64,000 nucleotides of DNA from Microbispora sp. ZYX-F-249 (GTDB taxonomy: Bacteria; Actinomycetota; Actinomycetes; Streptosporangiales; Streptosporangiaceae), in contig NZ_JBDJAW010000003.1 in the NCBI RefSeq assembly GCF_039649665.1, positions 310,001 to 374,000 on the forward strand. Direction: 5' to 3'. This document shows positions 1-7,544 of this stretch, piece by piece. The stretch's first letter is position 1; every line of letters starts with the position of its first letter. The position numbers and the translations under genes are program-made. The notes under the pieces are model-generated. The model had not been told where the DNA came from. It ran no database searches and saw only the letters and a program-made list of their open reading frames with translations.

Positions 1-163
1 TCGCCGGCTCGCCCTCCTGGAAGACGCTGGTCCCGGCGAGCCGGCGCTCCACCCGGCCCGCCTCCGACAACTGGGTGAGCTGCGCCTCGTTCAGCGCCTC
101 GAACAGGAAGAGCGTGCGCAGCTCGCCGGGCGGCAGGGTCGGCTCACTCGGATGGTCGGTCAT
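1..163 (-). CDS. Cyclic-nucleotide-binding-domain sensor protein, N-terminal part
   Basis: This is the first 54 residues of a gene that runs off the left edge. It starts at ATG 163 within an ATGA overlap with the stop of the receiver-reductase gene upstream. The visible segment (LRTLFLFEALNEAQLTQL, then a polar turn and VFQEGEPA) matches the start of a Crp-type cyclic-nucleotide-binding domain. In actinomycetes such a domain next to a receiver-thioredoxin-reductase fusion is commonly the N-terminus of a histidine kinase. The kinase part is not visible, so that identity is inferred from context. Confidence 0.6.
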   Translation of the reverse strand, partial: MTDHPSEPTLPPGELRTLFLFEALNEAQLTQLSEAGRVERRLAGTSVFQEGEPA

Positions 164-1818
164 CTGTCCTCCAGATAGCGGTGCACGAGTGAGACCGCCA
201 TGGCGCCCTCTCCCACGGCCGAGGCGACCCGCTTGACCGAACCGGCCCGCACGTCGCCGGCCGCGAAGACGCCGGGCATGCTCGACTCCAGGTGGTAGGG
301 GTCCCTGGAGGGCGTCCAGCCGGGCGGGCGGCGGCCGTCCGCGAGCAGGTCGCTGCCGGTCAGCACGTAGCCGCCTCCGTCGCGGGCGACCACGTCGCCG
401 AGCCAGTCGGTGCGCGGTTCCGCCCCGATGAAGACGAACAGCCACGACGCGGGCACGGACGTCGTCCGGCCGGTCCGCCCGTCGCACAGGATCAGGCGCT
501 CCAGGTGGTCGCGGCCCTCGCCGCCGACCACCTGGGTGTGCGGATGGACCTCGATCGCCGCAATGGCCTCGATCTGGTCGATCAGGTAGCGCGACATCGA
601 CCGGGTGAGGTCGTCGCCCCGGATGAGGATGTGCACCTTGCGGGCGAACCGGGAGAAGTACACCGCCGCCTGCCCGGCCGAGTTCGCCCCGCCCACGATG
701 TAGACCTCTTCGCCGGCGCAGCTCGGGGCCTCGGTGGCGGCCGCGCCGTAGAAGACGCCCCGGCCGGTCAGGCCGGCCAGGCCGGGCGCGTCCAAGAGCC
801 GGTACGACACGCCGGTCGCGAGCACGACCGTGTGCGCCGTCACGGCGGTGCCGTCGACGAAGCGCAGCACGGTGGCCGAGCCGCTGCGTTCGAGGCCGAC
901 GACCTCGCGGGTGGTGAGCAGTTCGGCCTCGAACTTCAGCGCCTGCCTGCGGGCCCGGTCGGTGAGCTGGGCGCCGGAGACCCCGTCGGGGAAGCCGAGG
1001 TAGTTCTCGATGCGGCTGCTCTGCCCGGCCTGCCCGCCGGTGGCCCGCTGCTCCACGAGCAGGGTGCGCAGCCCCTCGGACGCGCCGTACACGGCGGCGC
1101 CGAGGCCCGCGGGGCCCGCGCCGATCACGGCGAGGTCGTAGAGCTCCGAGGCCGGGGTGGTGGCCATGCCGACGTGCGCGGCGAGATCGGCCTCCGTGGG
1201 CCGCGCCAGGGCCTTGCCGTCCGTGGTGATCACCACCGGCACGTCCGTCTCGCCCATCCCGGCGGCGGCCAGCAGTCGCGCGCCCTCGGCCTCGTCGGCA
1301 CGCAGCCAGCGGTACGGCACGAGGTTGCGGGCCAGGAAGTCGCGCACCGCGAACGACTGCGCCGACCAGCGATGGCCCACGATCTTGGTCTCCGGCATCG
1401 TCACGACGGGGGTGGCGAGCCAGGACTCCAGCAGCGCGTCCAGCACCGGATAGAGCTTCTCCTCCGGCGGGTTCCACGGCTTGAGCAGGTAGTGGTCGAG
1501 GTCGACGATGTTGATCGCGCTGATGGCGGCGTCCGTGTCCGCGTACGCGGTCAGCAGCACTCTGCGCGCCAGCGGGAAGACGTCCATGGCGGCCTCGAGG
1601 AACTCGATGCCGTTCATCTGGGGCATCCGGTAGTCGGCCAGGATGACGGCGACCTGCTCGCCGCGCAGCTTGATCTCGCGCAGCGCTTCGAGCGCGCTGG
1701 GGCCGGACTCGGCCCGGATCACGCGGTAGCGGTCGCCGTATCGGCGGCGGACGTCACGAGCCACCGCCCGGGAGACGGAAGGGTCGTCGTCGACGGTGAG
1801 GATCGCGGCATTCTGCAC
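160..1818 (-). CDS. Receiver domain fused to thioredoxin-reductase-like FAD oxidoreductase
   Basis: This 552-residue fusion has three parts. Residues 1-125 form a response-regulator receiver (acidic VDDD near residue 10, phosphoacceptor Asp in LADYRMPQMNG near residue 62, Lys in LLKPW). Residues 140-220 form a thioredoxin/glutaredoxin-like segment. Residues 230-552 form a thioredoxin-reductase fold with FAD motif VIGAGPAGLGAAVYG, NAD(P) motif IVGGANSAGQAAVYF and C-terminal GVFAAGDVR. The CxxC expected before the NAD domain is absent; the region reads AAATEAPSC with a single Cys. Disulfide reduction is therefore unlikely in the usual way, and a signalling-coupled flavin reductase is more plausible. 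It is cotranscribed with the sensor gene at 1-163 through an ATGA overlap. Confidence 0.85.
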   Translation of the reverse strand: MQNAAILTVDDDPSVSRAVARDVRRRYGDRYRVIRAESGPSALEALREIKLRGEQVAVILADYRMPQMNGIEFLEAAMDVFPLARRVLLTAYADTDAAISAINIVDLDHYLLKPWNPPEEKLYPVLDALLESWLATPVVTMPETKIVGHRWSAQSFAVRDFLARNLVPYRWLRADEAEGARLLAAAGMGETDVPVVITTDGKALARPTEADLAAHVGMATTPASELYDLAVIGAGPAGLGAAVYGASEGLRTLLVEQRATGGQAGQSSRIENYLGFPDGVSGAQLTDRARRQALKFEAELLTTREVVGLERSGSATVLRFVDGTAVTAHTVVLATGVSYRLLDAPGLAGLTGRGVFYGAAATEAPSCAGEEVYIVGGANSAGQAAVYFSRFARKVHILIRGDDLTRSMSRYLIDQIEAIAAIEVHPHTQVVGGEGRDHLERLILCDGRTGRTTSVPASWLFVFIGAEPRTDWLGDVVARDGGGYVLTGSDLLADGRRPPGWTPSRDPYHLESSMPGVFAAGDVRAGSVKRVASAVGEGAMAVSLVHRYLEDR

Positions 1819-1859
1819 ATCTCACACGGTACTGGCGGATCTCCGGCGGATGGCACTCC

Positions 1860-1876
1860 TAGGACATAGGTCCCAT
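1860..1876. promoter_or_regulatory. DosR/DevR-like box
   Basis: On the minus strand the sequence GGGACCTATGTCCTA fits the GGGACnnnnGtCC pattern of mycobacterial DosR boxes. It lies between the divergent reductase gene (start 1818) and the first CBS gene (start 1948), so it could control both. Identification is by eye; no DosR gene is in this window. Confidence 0.45.
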
Positions 1877-1947
1877 AGTGCGGTGACGTTCGCCGGTCGT
1901 TCCGTCACCGGTCCTGGCCAAGGCTGGGGGAGACGAAGGAGGACGCC

Positions 1948-2646
1948 ATGCCGATGACCGTCCGGGACGTCATGAACAGGTTCGTGGTGGCGGTCGAGGC
2001 GACGGCCTCGTTCAGCGACGTGGTCACCGCCATGTGCCGGTTCCACGTCGGCGCCGTACCGGTCGTGGACGGGGAGCGGCGCGTGATCGGCATGGTGAGC
2101 GACGACGACCTGCTGCTCAAGGACCTGGACCGGCGGCCCGGCGACCTGTTCATCGAGGGGCCGTCCCGCCGCAGGGAGCGCAGGAAGGCGAGGGGCCGCA
2201 CCGTCTCCCAGATCATGACCAGCCCCGTGATCACGGTCACCGAGGACACCCCCCTGCGCCGGGCCGCCTGGCTGATGCACTGCAACAGGATCAAGGAACT
2301 TCCGGTGGTGGACGGGCAGAGCGGCCGCATCTCCGGGCTGGTCAAACAGTCGGACCTGATCAGGGCGTTCTGCCGGCCGGGGGAGGACACCCGTGACGAC
2401 GTCCTGGAGGTCGTGGCGCGCTACTCCCGGCAGTGCGCCGTGCGGGTCGAGGACGGGATCGTCCACCTCGACGGCGGCGTGGAGCGGAGGTCCCAGCTCC
2501 GCGCCCTGATCGACGAGGTCTGGCAGGTGGACGGCGTGGTGGACGTCGAGTCCTCCATGACGTACGAGACGGACGACGTGAGCCGGGTCGTCTCCGCGGG
2601 GCGGCCGTGGGGGAACGGTCCGGCGGAAGGCGGTGAGAAGCGATGA
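1948..2646 (+). CDS. CBS-domain pair with C-terminal BON domain
   Basis: This 232-residue protein has two CBS motifs (about residues 5-60 and 85-145; VRDVMNRFVVAVEATASF and VSQIMTSPVITVTEDTPL). A BON-type segment follows at about 147-215 (VEDGIVHLDGGVERRSQ, then DGVVDVESSM). CBS pairs bind adenine nucleotides, and BON domains are associated with membranes or phospholipids. Start ATG 1948 follows GGAGG. It overlaps the next CBS gene by ATGA, so the two form an operon. CBS proteins of this kind (such as mycobacterial Hrp1) belong to dormancy regulons, which fits the DosR-like box upstream. The ligand is unknown. Confidence 0.85.
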   Translation: MPMTVRDVMNRFVVAVEATASFSDVVTAMCRFHVGAVPVVDGERRVIGMVSDDDLLLKDLDRRPGDLFIEGPSRRRERRKARGRTVSQIMTSPVITVTEDTPLRRAAWLMHCNRIKELPVVDGQSGRISGLVKQSDLIRAFCRPGEDTRDDVLEVVARYSRQCAVRVEDGIVHLDGGVERRSQLRALIDEVWQVDGVVDVESSMTYETDDVSRVVSAGRPWGNGPAEGGEKR

Positions 2647-3122
2647 GCGTCGAGACCATGACGGCGTCCGAGGTGATGACCCGGACGCTCGTCACGGTGG
2701 AGCCGGAGGAGTCGCCGCTCCTGGCGTGGGAGCTGATGTGGCGGGCCGGGGTCCACCATCTGCCGGTGGTGGACGACTACGGCCGGCTCGTCGGCGTCCT
2801 CGCGCGGGAGGACATCGCCGGCAACTGGTCGGGCGGACCCGCCGAGCAGTCCCGGGCGCAGGTGCGCACGCTCGTGCGGGGCATGCGCTGTCCCCGCGCG
2901 GCCCCGGACACCCCGCTCTCCGAGATCGCCGCGCTGATGGCCGACTCCGGCTGCGGCGCGGTCCCCGTGCTCGGGCCGGACGACATCCTGCGGGGCCTGG
3001 TCACCACCACCGACGTGCTGATGGCGCTGGCCGGGAGGACGCCCGGGCCGGCCGCGGGCCTCGCGGACGTGAAGGGCGGCCTGTTCCATCTGGAGCCGGT
3101 GCCGCCGGTCACCTGTCCATGA
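2643..3122 (+). CDS. CBS-domain pair protein
   Basis: This 159-residue protein consists almost only of two CBS motifs: [17 protein letters not shown] with [14 protein letters not shown], then [17 protein letters not shown] with [16 protein letters not shown]. The start ATG overlaps the stop of the upstream CBS-BON gene. The last 14 bp overlap the convergent zinc alcohol dehydrogenase gene. It resembles stand-alone Hrp1-like nucleotide-sensing proteins of stress and hypoxia regulons. No catalytic domain is present. Confidence 0.8.
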   Translation: MSVETMTASEVMTRTLVTVEPEESPLLAWELMWRAGVHHLPVVDDYGRLVGVLAREDIAGNWSGGPAEQSRAQVRTLVRGMRCPRAAPDTPLSEIAALMADSGCGAVPVLGPDDILRGLVTTTDVLMALAGRTPGPAAGLADVKGGLFHLEPVPPVTCP

Positions 3123-4113
3123 GCAGGACGGCCGCTCCCTCGACCCGGTCGGCGGCCAGGTCGGCCAGGGCCCTGTCGGCCGCGTCGAAGGAGTAGGGCG
3201 TCGTGGTCACCAGTGGGTGGTGAAGGGCCGCCAGCCGCAGGAACTCCCGCCCGTCGGCGCGGGTGTTGGCCGTGACGCTGCGCAGCGTCCGCTCCTGGAA
3301 CAGGTGACGCCGGTAGTTCAGCACCGGGATGTCGGTGAGGTGGATCCCCGCCACCGCGAGCGTGCCGCCCCGGTCGAGCGCGGCCAGCGCGACCGGCACG
3401 AGGTCGCCCACCGGGGCGAACAGGATCGCCGCGTCCAGGGGCTCGGGCGGCGGGTCGGCGCTGCCCGCCGCGGAGGCCGCGCCCAGCCGGAGCGCGAGCT
3501 CCCTAGCCGCCGCCGACCTCGTCATCACGTGCACCGTCGCGCCCTCGGCGACCGCGATCTGGGCGGTCAGGTGGGCCGAGGCGCCGAACCCGTAGATCCC
3601 CAGCCGCCCGCCCGGCGGCAGGTCGGCGCGGACCAGCGCGCGGTGGCCGATGATCCCCGCGCACAGCAGCGGCGCGAGCGTCTCCGCCGGGGCGTCCTCC
3701 GGCAGCGGGTAGACGTACGCCGCGGGGGCGGTCAGCAGCTCCGCGTAGCCGCCGTCGGCGTCCCATCCCGTGTAGGCGGACGCCGGGCACAGGTTCTCCG
3801 CACCGCGCCGGCAGTAGCGGCACCGGCCGCAGGTCGAGCGCAGCCAGGCCACCCCCACCCGGGCGCCGACCGGCGGCCCCGGCGTGTGGGGGCCGAGCCC
3901 CGCCACCCGTCCCACGACCTCGTGCCCCGGCACCGTACGGGGCCGTTTCGGGGGAAGGTCGCCCTCGGCGAGGTGCAGGTCGGTGCGGCAGACCGCGCAC
4001 GCCTCGACCCGGACCAGCAGTTCCCCGGGCCCGGGCACGGGATCCGGCAGCACGGTCCGCTCCAGCGGCCGCGTCGCCACGGGCCCCGGCCGGGTCACGA
4101 CCCAGGCGTCCAT
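3109..4113 (-). CDS. Zinc-dependent alcohol dehydrogenase family protein
   Basis: This 334-residue medium-chain dehydrogenase/reductase has catalytic zinc ligands in [15 protein letters not shown] and [10 protein letters not shown]. Structural zinc cysteines are in [15 protein letters not shown], and the NAD(P) Rossmann motif is [16 protein letters not shown]. The conserved glycine loop appears as YGFGAS. Substrate cannot be read from the sequence. It lies 7 nt downstream of the flavin-binding gene at 4121-4546 on the same strand, so they are probably cotranscribed. The neighbourhood of CBS proteins and a PNPOx-like protein resembles hypoxia or redox-stress gene groups. Confidence 0.88.
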   Translation of the reverse strand: MDAWVVTRPGPVATRPLERTVLPDPVPGPGELLVRVEACAVCRTDLHLAEGDLPPKRPRTVPGHEVVGRVAGLGPHTPGPPVGARVGVAWLRSTCGRCRYCRRGAENLCPASAYTGWDADGGYAELLTAPAAYVYPLPEDAPAETLAPLLCAGIIGHRALVRADLPPGGRLGIYGFGASAHLTAQIAVAEGATVHVMTRSAAARELALRLGAASAAGSADPPPEPLDAAILFAPVGDLVPVALAALDRGGTLAVAGIHLTDIPVLNYRRHLFQERTLRSVTANTRADGREFLRLAALHHPLVTTTPYSFDAADRALADLAADRVEGAAVLLMDR

Positions 4114-4120
4114 GACGCGC

Positions 4121-4546
4121 CTATCCGTGCTGGATGCGCCGGCCGCTGATCTCGACGGGCGCGATCCGGACGTACAGCTCGCGCTCGCCGCCCGCCCAGG
4201 TCTCGACCTTCGTGTTCACGTCGCCGGTCACATGGTGGGCCCCGCCGCGGACGAGGACGCTCCAGCCCTCCCGGGTGCTCTCGTCGATGTGGTCGACCTC
4301 GAAGGCCACCATGAAGTCGGCGCCCTCGACCCCGGTGCGCAGATCGGCGTCCATCGGGCCGCCGAGAGCGGTGCGGAACAGCACGGCGCCCTGCTCGACG
4401 GTGTAGTTGACCGGCAGGATCACCGGCCCGCTGGGGTTGTTGAACGCGATCCTGCCCACGCCGCCCGGGGAGATCAGCCGCAGGCACTCCTCGCGGTCGA
4501 GCTTGTCCAGGCGCGGCATGCCGGCGGGCGCGGTGTCTTCAGTCAT
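4121..4546 (-). CDS. Pyridoxamine 5'-phosphate oxidase family protein (nitroreductase-like split barrel)
   Basis: The reading frame extends to 4615, but ATG 4546 ([20 protein letters not shown]) follows a good site, GGAGG 7 nt upstream, giving 141 residues. The split-barrel pattern is visible: [27 protein letters not shown] (shown in parts: GRIAF, PVNYTV), then [19 protein letters not shown] and [10 protein letters not shown]. This is typical of small FMN- or F420-binding pyridoxamine-oxidase-like proteins. Such proteins occur in DosR regulons of mycobacteria. It is likely the first gene of an operon with the alcohol dehydrogenase. Cofactor choice is not decidable by eye. Confidence 0.82.
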   Translation of the reverse strand: MTEDTAPAGMPRLDKLDREECLRLISPGGVGRIAFNNPSGPVILPVNYTVEQGAVLFRTALGGPMDADLRTGVEGADFMVAFEVDHIDESTREGWSVLVRGGAHHVTGDVNTKVETWAGGERELYVRIAPVEISGRRIQHG

Positions 4547-4635
4547 ACGGACCTCCACAATGATCCTCAACGGGCGTCGGCGACCAGTCTGCCGCTCCCG
4601 TTCCCCCGGCGGCACGGCGGTCCGTCACTTCCGGA

Positions 4636-4650
4636 GGGGCCGAAAGGCCC
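4636..4650. promoter_or_regulatory. DosR/DevR-like inverted repeat
   Basis: GGGGCCGAAAGGCCC contains perfect 5-bp arms (GGGCC/GGCCC) around GAAA. It lies 90 nt upstream of the flavin-binding gene (minus strand) and 72 nt upstream of the VOC gene (plus strand). The pattern GGGnCcnnnrGnCCC is close to actinobacterial DevR boxes. It could equally be a GNRA-capped RNA hairpin. Confidence 0.35.
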
Positions 4651-4721
4651 GTGTACGCCCTTGGCCGCCGCTTGCCCAATCCATCCTTCACCCGCATGCC
4701 CCGGATGGGCACAACGCTCAC

Positions 4722-5129
4722 ATGGAAGTGCTGAGCAGCCGCATACTTCTGCGCCCGGCCGATCGGGCCGAGAGCCGCCGTTTCTACCGGGAGGTCCTGG
4801 GCCTGGCCGTCAGCCGGGAGTTCGGGACGGCCGAGGACCCCGGGATCATGTTCTTCCTGGGGCAGGGGCTCCTCGAGGTCTCCCCGCGCGGCTCGGGCGC
4901 CGTGGGGCCGGGCACCGCGATCTGGATGCAGGTGCGCGACGTCCAGAAGGAGTACGACCGGCTGGTGGAGGCGGGGGCGCCGGTGTCCCGGCCGCCCCGG
5001 CTCGAACCGTGGGGGCTGGTGGAGATGTGGATCGAGGACCCCGACGGCCTGCCGATCGTGCTGGTCGAGATCCCCGAGGGCCACCCGCTGCGGCGCGACC
5101 AGCGTTCCTTCACGCCGCGCCCCGCCTGA
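4722..5129 (+). CDS. VOC (glyoxalase/bleomycin-resistance fold) protein
   Basis: This is a 135-residue protein starting at ATG 4722 (MEVLSSRILLRPADRAES). The open frame extends further upstream to 4407 but there overlaps the divergent flavin-binding gene. Two beta-alpha-beta-beta-beta halves of the VOC fold are visible: RRFYREVLGLAVSREF and GIMFFLGQGLLEVS, then WMQVRDVQKEYDRLVEAGA and VEMWIEDPDGLPIVLVEIP. The final DPDG-ivlvEi motif is typical and supplies a metal-ligand Glu in many members. Substrate is unknown. It is transcribed away from the DosR-like repeat at 4636-4650. Confidence 0.8.
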   Translation: MEVLSSRILLRPADRAESRRFYREVLGLAVSREFGTAEDPGIMFFLGQGLLEVSPRGSGAVGPGTAIWMQVRDVQKEYDRLVEAGAPVSRPPRLEPWGLVEMWIEDPDGLPIVLVEIPEGHPLRRDQRSFTPRPA

Positions 5130-5167
5130 GCCCGTCCTCCTCCGGGAGGGCTGCGGAACTGACAAAT

Positions 5168-5194
5168 TGAAGAATTCTTCATATTGCGAATATG
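5168..5194. promoter_or_regulatory. Double palindromic operator for ArsR-type regulator
   Basis: Two palindromes share two bases: TGAAGAATTCTTCA (5168-5181, perfect 14 bp) and CATATTGCGAATATG (5180-5194, perfect 6-bp arms around GCG). They lie 30-57 nt upstream of the three-gene ArsR-SulP operon. A possible -35 TTGAAG (5167-5172) and -10 TATGCT (5191-5196) overlap both palindromes, so a bound repressor would block the promoter. AT-rich hyphenated palindromes of this type are usual ArsR/SmtB operators. Confidence 0.6.
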
Positions 5195-5224
5195 CTGTGC
5201 CCGTCGGACGGACGAGAGGACGAC

Positions 5225-5404
5225 ATGCACGAGTTCACGGCGGAGCTGCGCGCCCGGCTCGGAGAGGCGCACGAGGAACTGCGGCGGGCGCGGGAGGCCG
5301 GCGACGAGCACGGAGTCCAGATCGCCTCCGGCCGGCTGGACAACCTGACGCGGCTGGCCGCCGACCACGGGATCAGCCTGGAGGCGGCGGGAGAGACGGA
5401 GTGA
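5225..5404 (+). CDS. Small helical protein of the ArsR-SulP operon
   Basis: ATG 5225 follows GAGAGG and gives 59 residues (MHEFTAELRARLGEAHEELR). The sequence is highly charged and helical, rich in Glu, Arg and Ala, with no membrane segment or cysteine. Its stop overlaps the GTG start of the ArsR gene, so translation is coupled. I do not recognise the family. Position behind the operator suggests it is an accessory of the regulator or transporter. Confidence 0.65.
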   Translation: MHEFTAELRARLGEAHEELRRAREAGDEHGVQIASGRLDNLTRLAADHGISLEAAGETE

Positions 5405-5745
5405 CCCCGATGCCCGTTCCCCTCTATCAGGCCAAGGCCGACTTCTTCCGCACCTTAGGACACCCGGTGCGCATCCGCGTGCTCGAACTCCTGCGGGACG
5501 GCCCCCGCCCGGTCCGCGAACTGCTCGGCGAGATCGAGGTGGAGCCGTCGAACCTGTCCCAGCAGCTCGCCGTGCTGCGCCGTACCGGCCTGGTGAGCGC
5601 GGTCAGGGAGGGGGGCACGGTGGTCTACTCGCTGGCCACCCCCGACGTGGTGGACCTGCTCGCGGCGGCCCGGCGGATCCTCACCGACATGATCACGGGC
5701 CAGGGCGAGCTGCTGGCCGAGCTCCAGGCGGAGGCGGCGAAGTGA
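5401..5745 (+). CDS. ArsR/SmtB family transcriptional regulator
   Basis: GTG 5401 overlaps the preceding stop and has GGAGAG 6-7 nt upstream; ATG 5410 is the alternative. The 114-residue product is a winged-helix protein: FFRTLGHPVRIRVLELLRDG, then recognition-helix region PSNLSQQLAVLRRTGLVS and wing VREGGTVVYSL. There is no cysteine, so the classical metal-binding ELCVCD site is missing and the inducer is probably not a thiophilic metal at that site. It overlaps the SulP gene by 4 bp and probably autoregulates through the palindromes at 5168-5194. Confidence 0.9.
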   Translation: MTPMPVPLYQAKADFFRTLGHPVRIRVLELLRDGPRPVRELLGEIEVEPSNLSQQLAVLRRTGLVSAVREGGTVVYSLATPDVVDLLAAARRILTDMITGQGELLAELQAEAAK

Positions 5746-7463
5746 CCGGCGCGGCCAGACTGCTGTACGCGCGGGTCGCGGGGCTGCTGCCCTCGCCCGC
5801 CGACTGGCGACCGGCCCGCCGCAGCCCCGGCCGCGACCTGATCGCCGGTCTCACGGTCGCGGTGGTGGCCCTGCCGCTCGCGCTGGCCTTCGGGGTCGGC
5901 TCCGGCCTCGGCGCGCAGGCCGGCCTGGCGACCGCCGTCGTCGCGGGCGCGGTGGCCGCCGTCTTCGGCGGCAGCAACCTCCAGGTCTCGGGCCCGACGG
6001 GGGCGATGACCGTCGTCCTCGTGCCGATCGTGCACACGCACGGCCCGACCGGCGTGCTCGCGGTCGGCCTGCTCGCCGGGATCGTGCTCGTCGCGCTCGG
6101 CCTGGCCCGGGTCGGCAGGTACGCCCGCTACATGCCCACCCCCGTCATCGAGGGTTTCACGGCGGGCATCGCCGTCGTGATCGCGCTGCAGCAGGTGCCC
6201 GCGGCGCTCGGCGTGAAGGGCGAGGGGGAGCGGGTGTGGCAGGCGGCCGGTGACGCCGTCGCGAACTTCGCGCGCGACCCGCGCCCGGTGCCGATCGTGC
6301 TGGCGCTGGTGGTCGCGGCGGCCATGCTGCTGGGGGCGCGGTGGAGGCCGGCGGTGCCGTTCTCCTTCCTCACGGTCGTCGCGGCCACGGTCGTGGCCGA
6401 GGTCGCCGGGCTGGACGTCGCCCGCATCGGGACCCTCCCGGCCGGGCTGCCCGCGCCGTCGATGGGCTTCCTCGACGTCGGCGCCATCACGTCGCTGCTC
6501 CCGGCGGCCTTCGCGGTGGCCGCCCTCGGGGCGCTGGAGAGCCTGCTGTGCGCCTCCGTCGCCGACGGCATGAGCGTGGGGGAGCGCCACGACCCCGACC
6601 GTGAGCTGTTCGGGCAGGGCCTGGCGAACGTCGTCTCCCCGCTCTTCGGCGGCATCCCCGCCACCGCCGCGATCGCCCGTACGGCCGTCAACGTCCGCTC
6701 GGGCGCGCGCTCACGCCTGGCCGCCCTCACGCACGCCGTCGTGCTGGCCGTCATCGTGTTCAGTGCGGGCGGCCTGGTGGGGCGCATTCCGCTCGCCGCG
6801 CTGGCCGGGGTGCTGCTGGCCACCACGGTCCGCATGGTCGAGGTCGGGTCGCTGCGCGCGATCGCCCGGGCCACCCGGGGCGACGCCGCGGTCATGGTCC
6901 TCACCTTCGCCGTGACCGTCGTCTTCGACCTCGTCACCGCCGTCGCGGTCGGCGTCGGCGTCGCGATCGTGCTCGCCCTGCGGGCCGTCGCGCGCAGCGC
7001 CCAGATCGAGCAGGTCCCGCTGGAGACCGGCGACCACGGCGACGAGGAACGGCGCCTGCTGGCCGAGCACATCGTGGCCTACCGGTTCGACGGGCCGCTG
7101 TTCTTCGGCGCGGCCCACCGCTTCCTGCTGGAGTTGTCGGAGGTCGCCGACGTGCGGGTGGTCATCCTGCGCATGTCGCGCGTGTCCACGATCGACGCCA
7201 CCGGCGCGGGCGTCCTCGGCGACGTGATCACCCGGCTCGAGGGCAGGGGGATCACCGTGCTGCTGTCGGGCATCCGGCCGGGCCACGACGAAGTCCTCAG
7301 CGGGCTCGGGGTGGCCGATCATCTCCGCCGCGACGGCCTCGTCTTCCCGGACACGCCGGCCGCGATCGCCCACGCCAGGACACTGCTCGGACTCCCGTCC
7401 GCGCCGCCGCCGGCCCCGGTCGCCACGGCGCGCCACCCCGACGTTCCCGTGCCGACGGTGTGA
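5742..7463 (+). CDS. SulP family anion transporter with STAS domain
   Basis: This 573-residue protein has an N-terminal SulP/SLC26 transport unit with about 12 hydrophobic segments (residues 30-415; for example LQVSGPTGAMTVVLVPIV and GGIPATAAIARTAVNVRSGA). A C-terminal cytoplasmic STAS domain (about 445-545) has VVILRMSRVSTIDATGAG. Family members move sulfate, bicarbonate or other oxyanions. The GTG start overlaps the ArsR stop. Coupling to a Cys-less ArsR suggests control by an anion or metabolite other than arsenite, but the substrate is not identifiable here. Confidence 0.92.
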   Translation: MTGAARLLYARVAGLLPSPADWRPARRSPGRDLIAGLTVAVVALPLALAFGVGSGLGAQAGLATAVVAGAVAAVFGGSNLQVSGPTGAMTVVLVPIVHTHGPTGVLAVGLLAGIVLVALGLARVGRYARYMPTPVIEGFTAGIAVVIALQQVPAALGVKGEGERVWQAAGDAVANFARDPRPVPIVLALVVAAAMLLGARWRPAVPFSFLTVVAATVVAEVAGLDVARIGTLPAGLPAPSMGFLDVGAITSLLPAAFAVAALGALESLLCASVADGMSVGERHDPDRELFGQGLANVVSPLFGGIPATAAIARTAVNVRSGARSRLAALTHAVVLAVIVFSAGGLVGRIPLAALAGVLLATTVRMVEVGSLRAIARATRGDAAVMVLTFAVTVVFDLVTAVAVGVGVAIVLALRAVARSAQIEQVPLETGDHGDEERRLLAEHIVAYRFDGPLFFGAAHRFLLELSEVADVRVVILRMSRVSTIDATGAGVLGDVITRLEGRGITVLLSGIRPGHDEVLSGLGVADHLRRDGLVFPDTPAAIAHARTLLGLPSAPPPAPVATARHPDVPVPTV

Positions 7464-7501
7464 TCGGCGCGCGACTCCCCGTAGGCTTCCGTTTGTACGA
7501 G

Positions 7502-7523
7502 TGGTAGCCTTAATTTCCTACCA
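7502..7523. promoter_or_regulatory. Inverted repeat upstream of the LanC-like gene
   Basis: TGGTAG and CTACCA form a perfect 6-bp inverted repeat separated by 10 AT-rich bases. It is centred about 32 nt upstream of ATG 7545 and is out of character with the GC-rich surroundings. It could be an operator or a leader hairpin. No matching regulator is adjacent. Confidence 0.35.
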
Positions 7524-7544
7524 GCTTTGTGGGAGACTGGGGTG

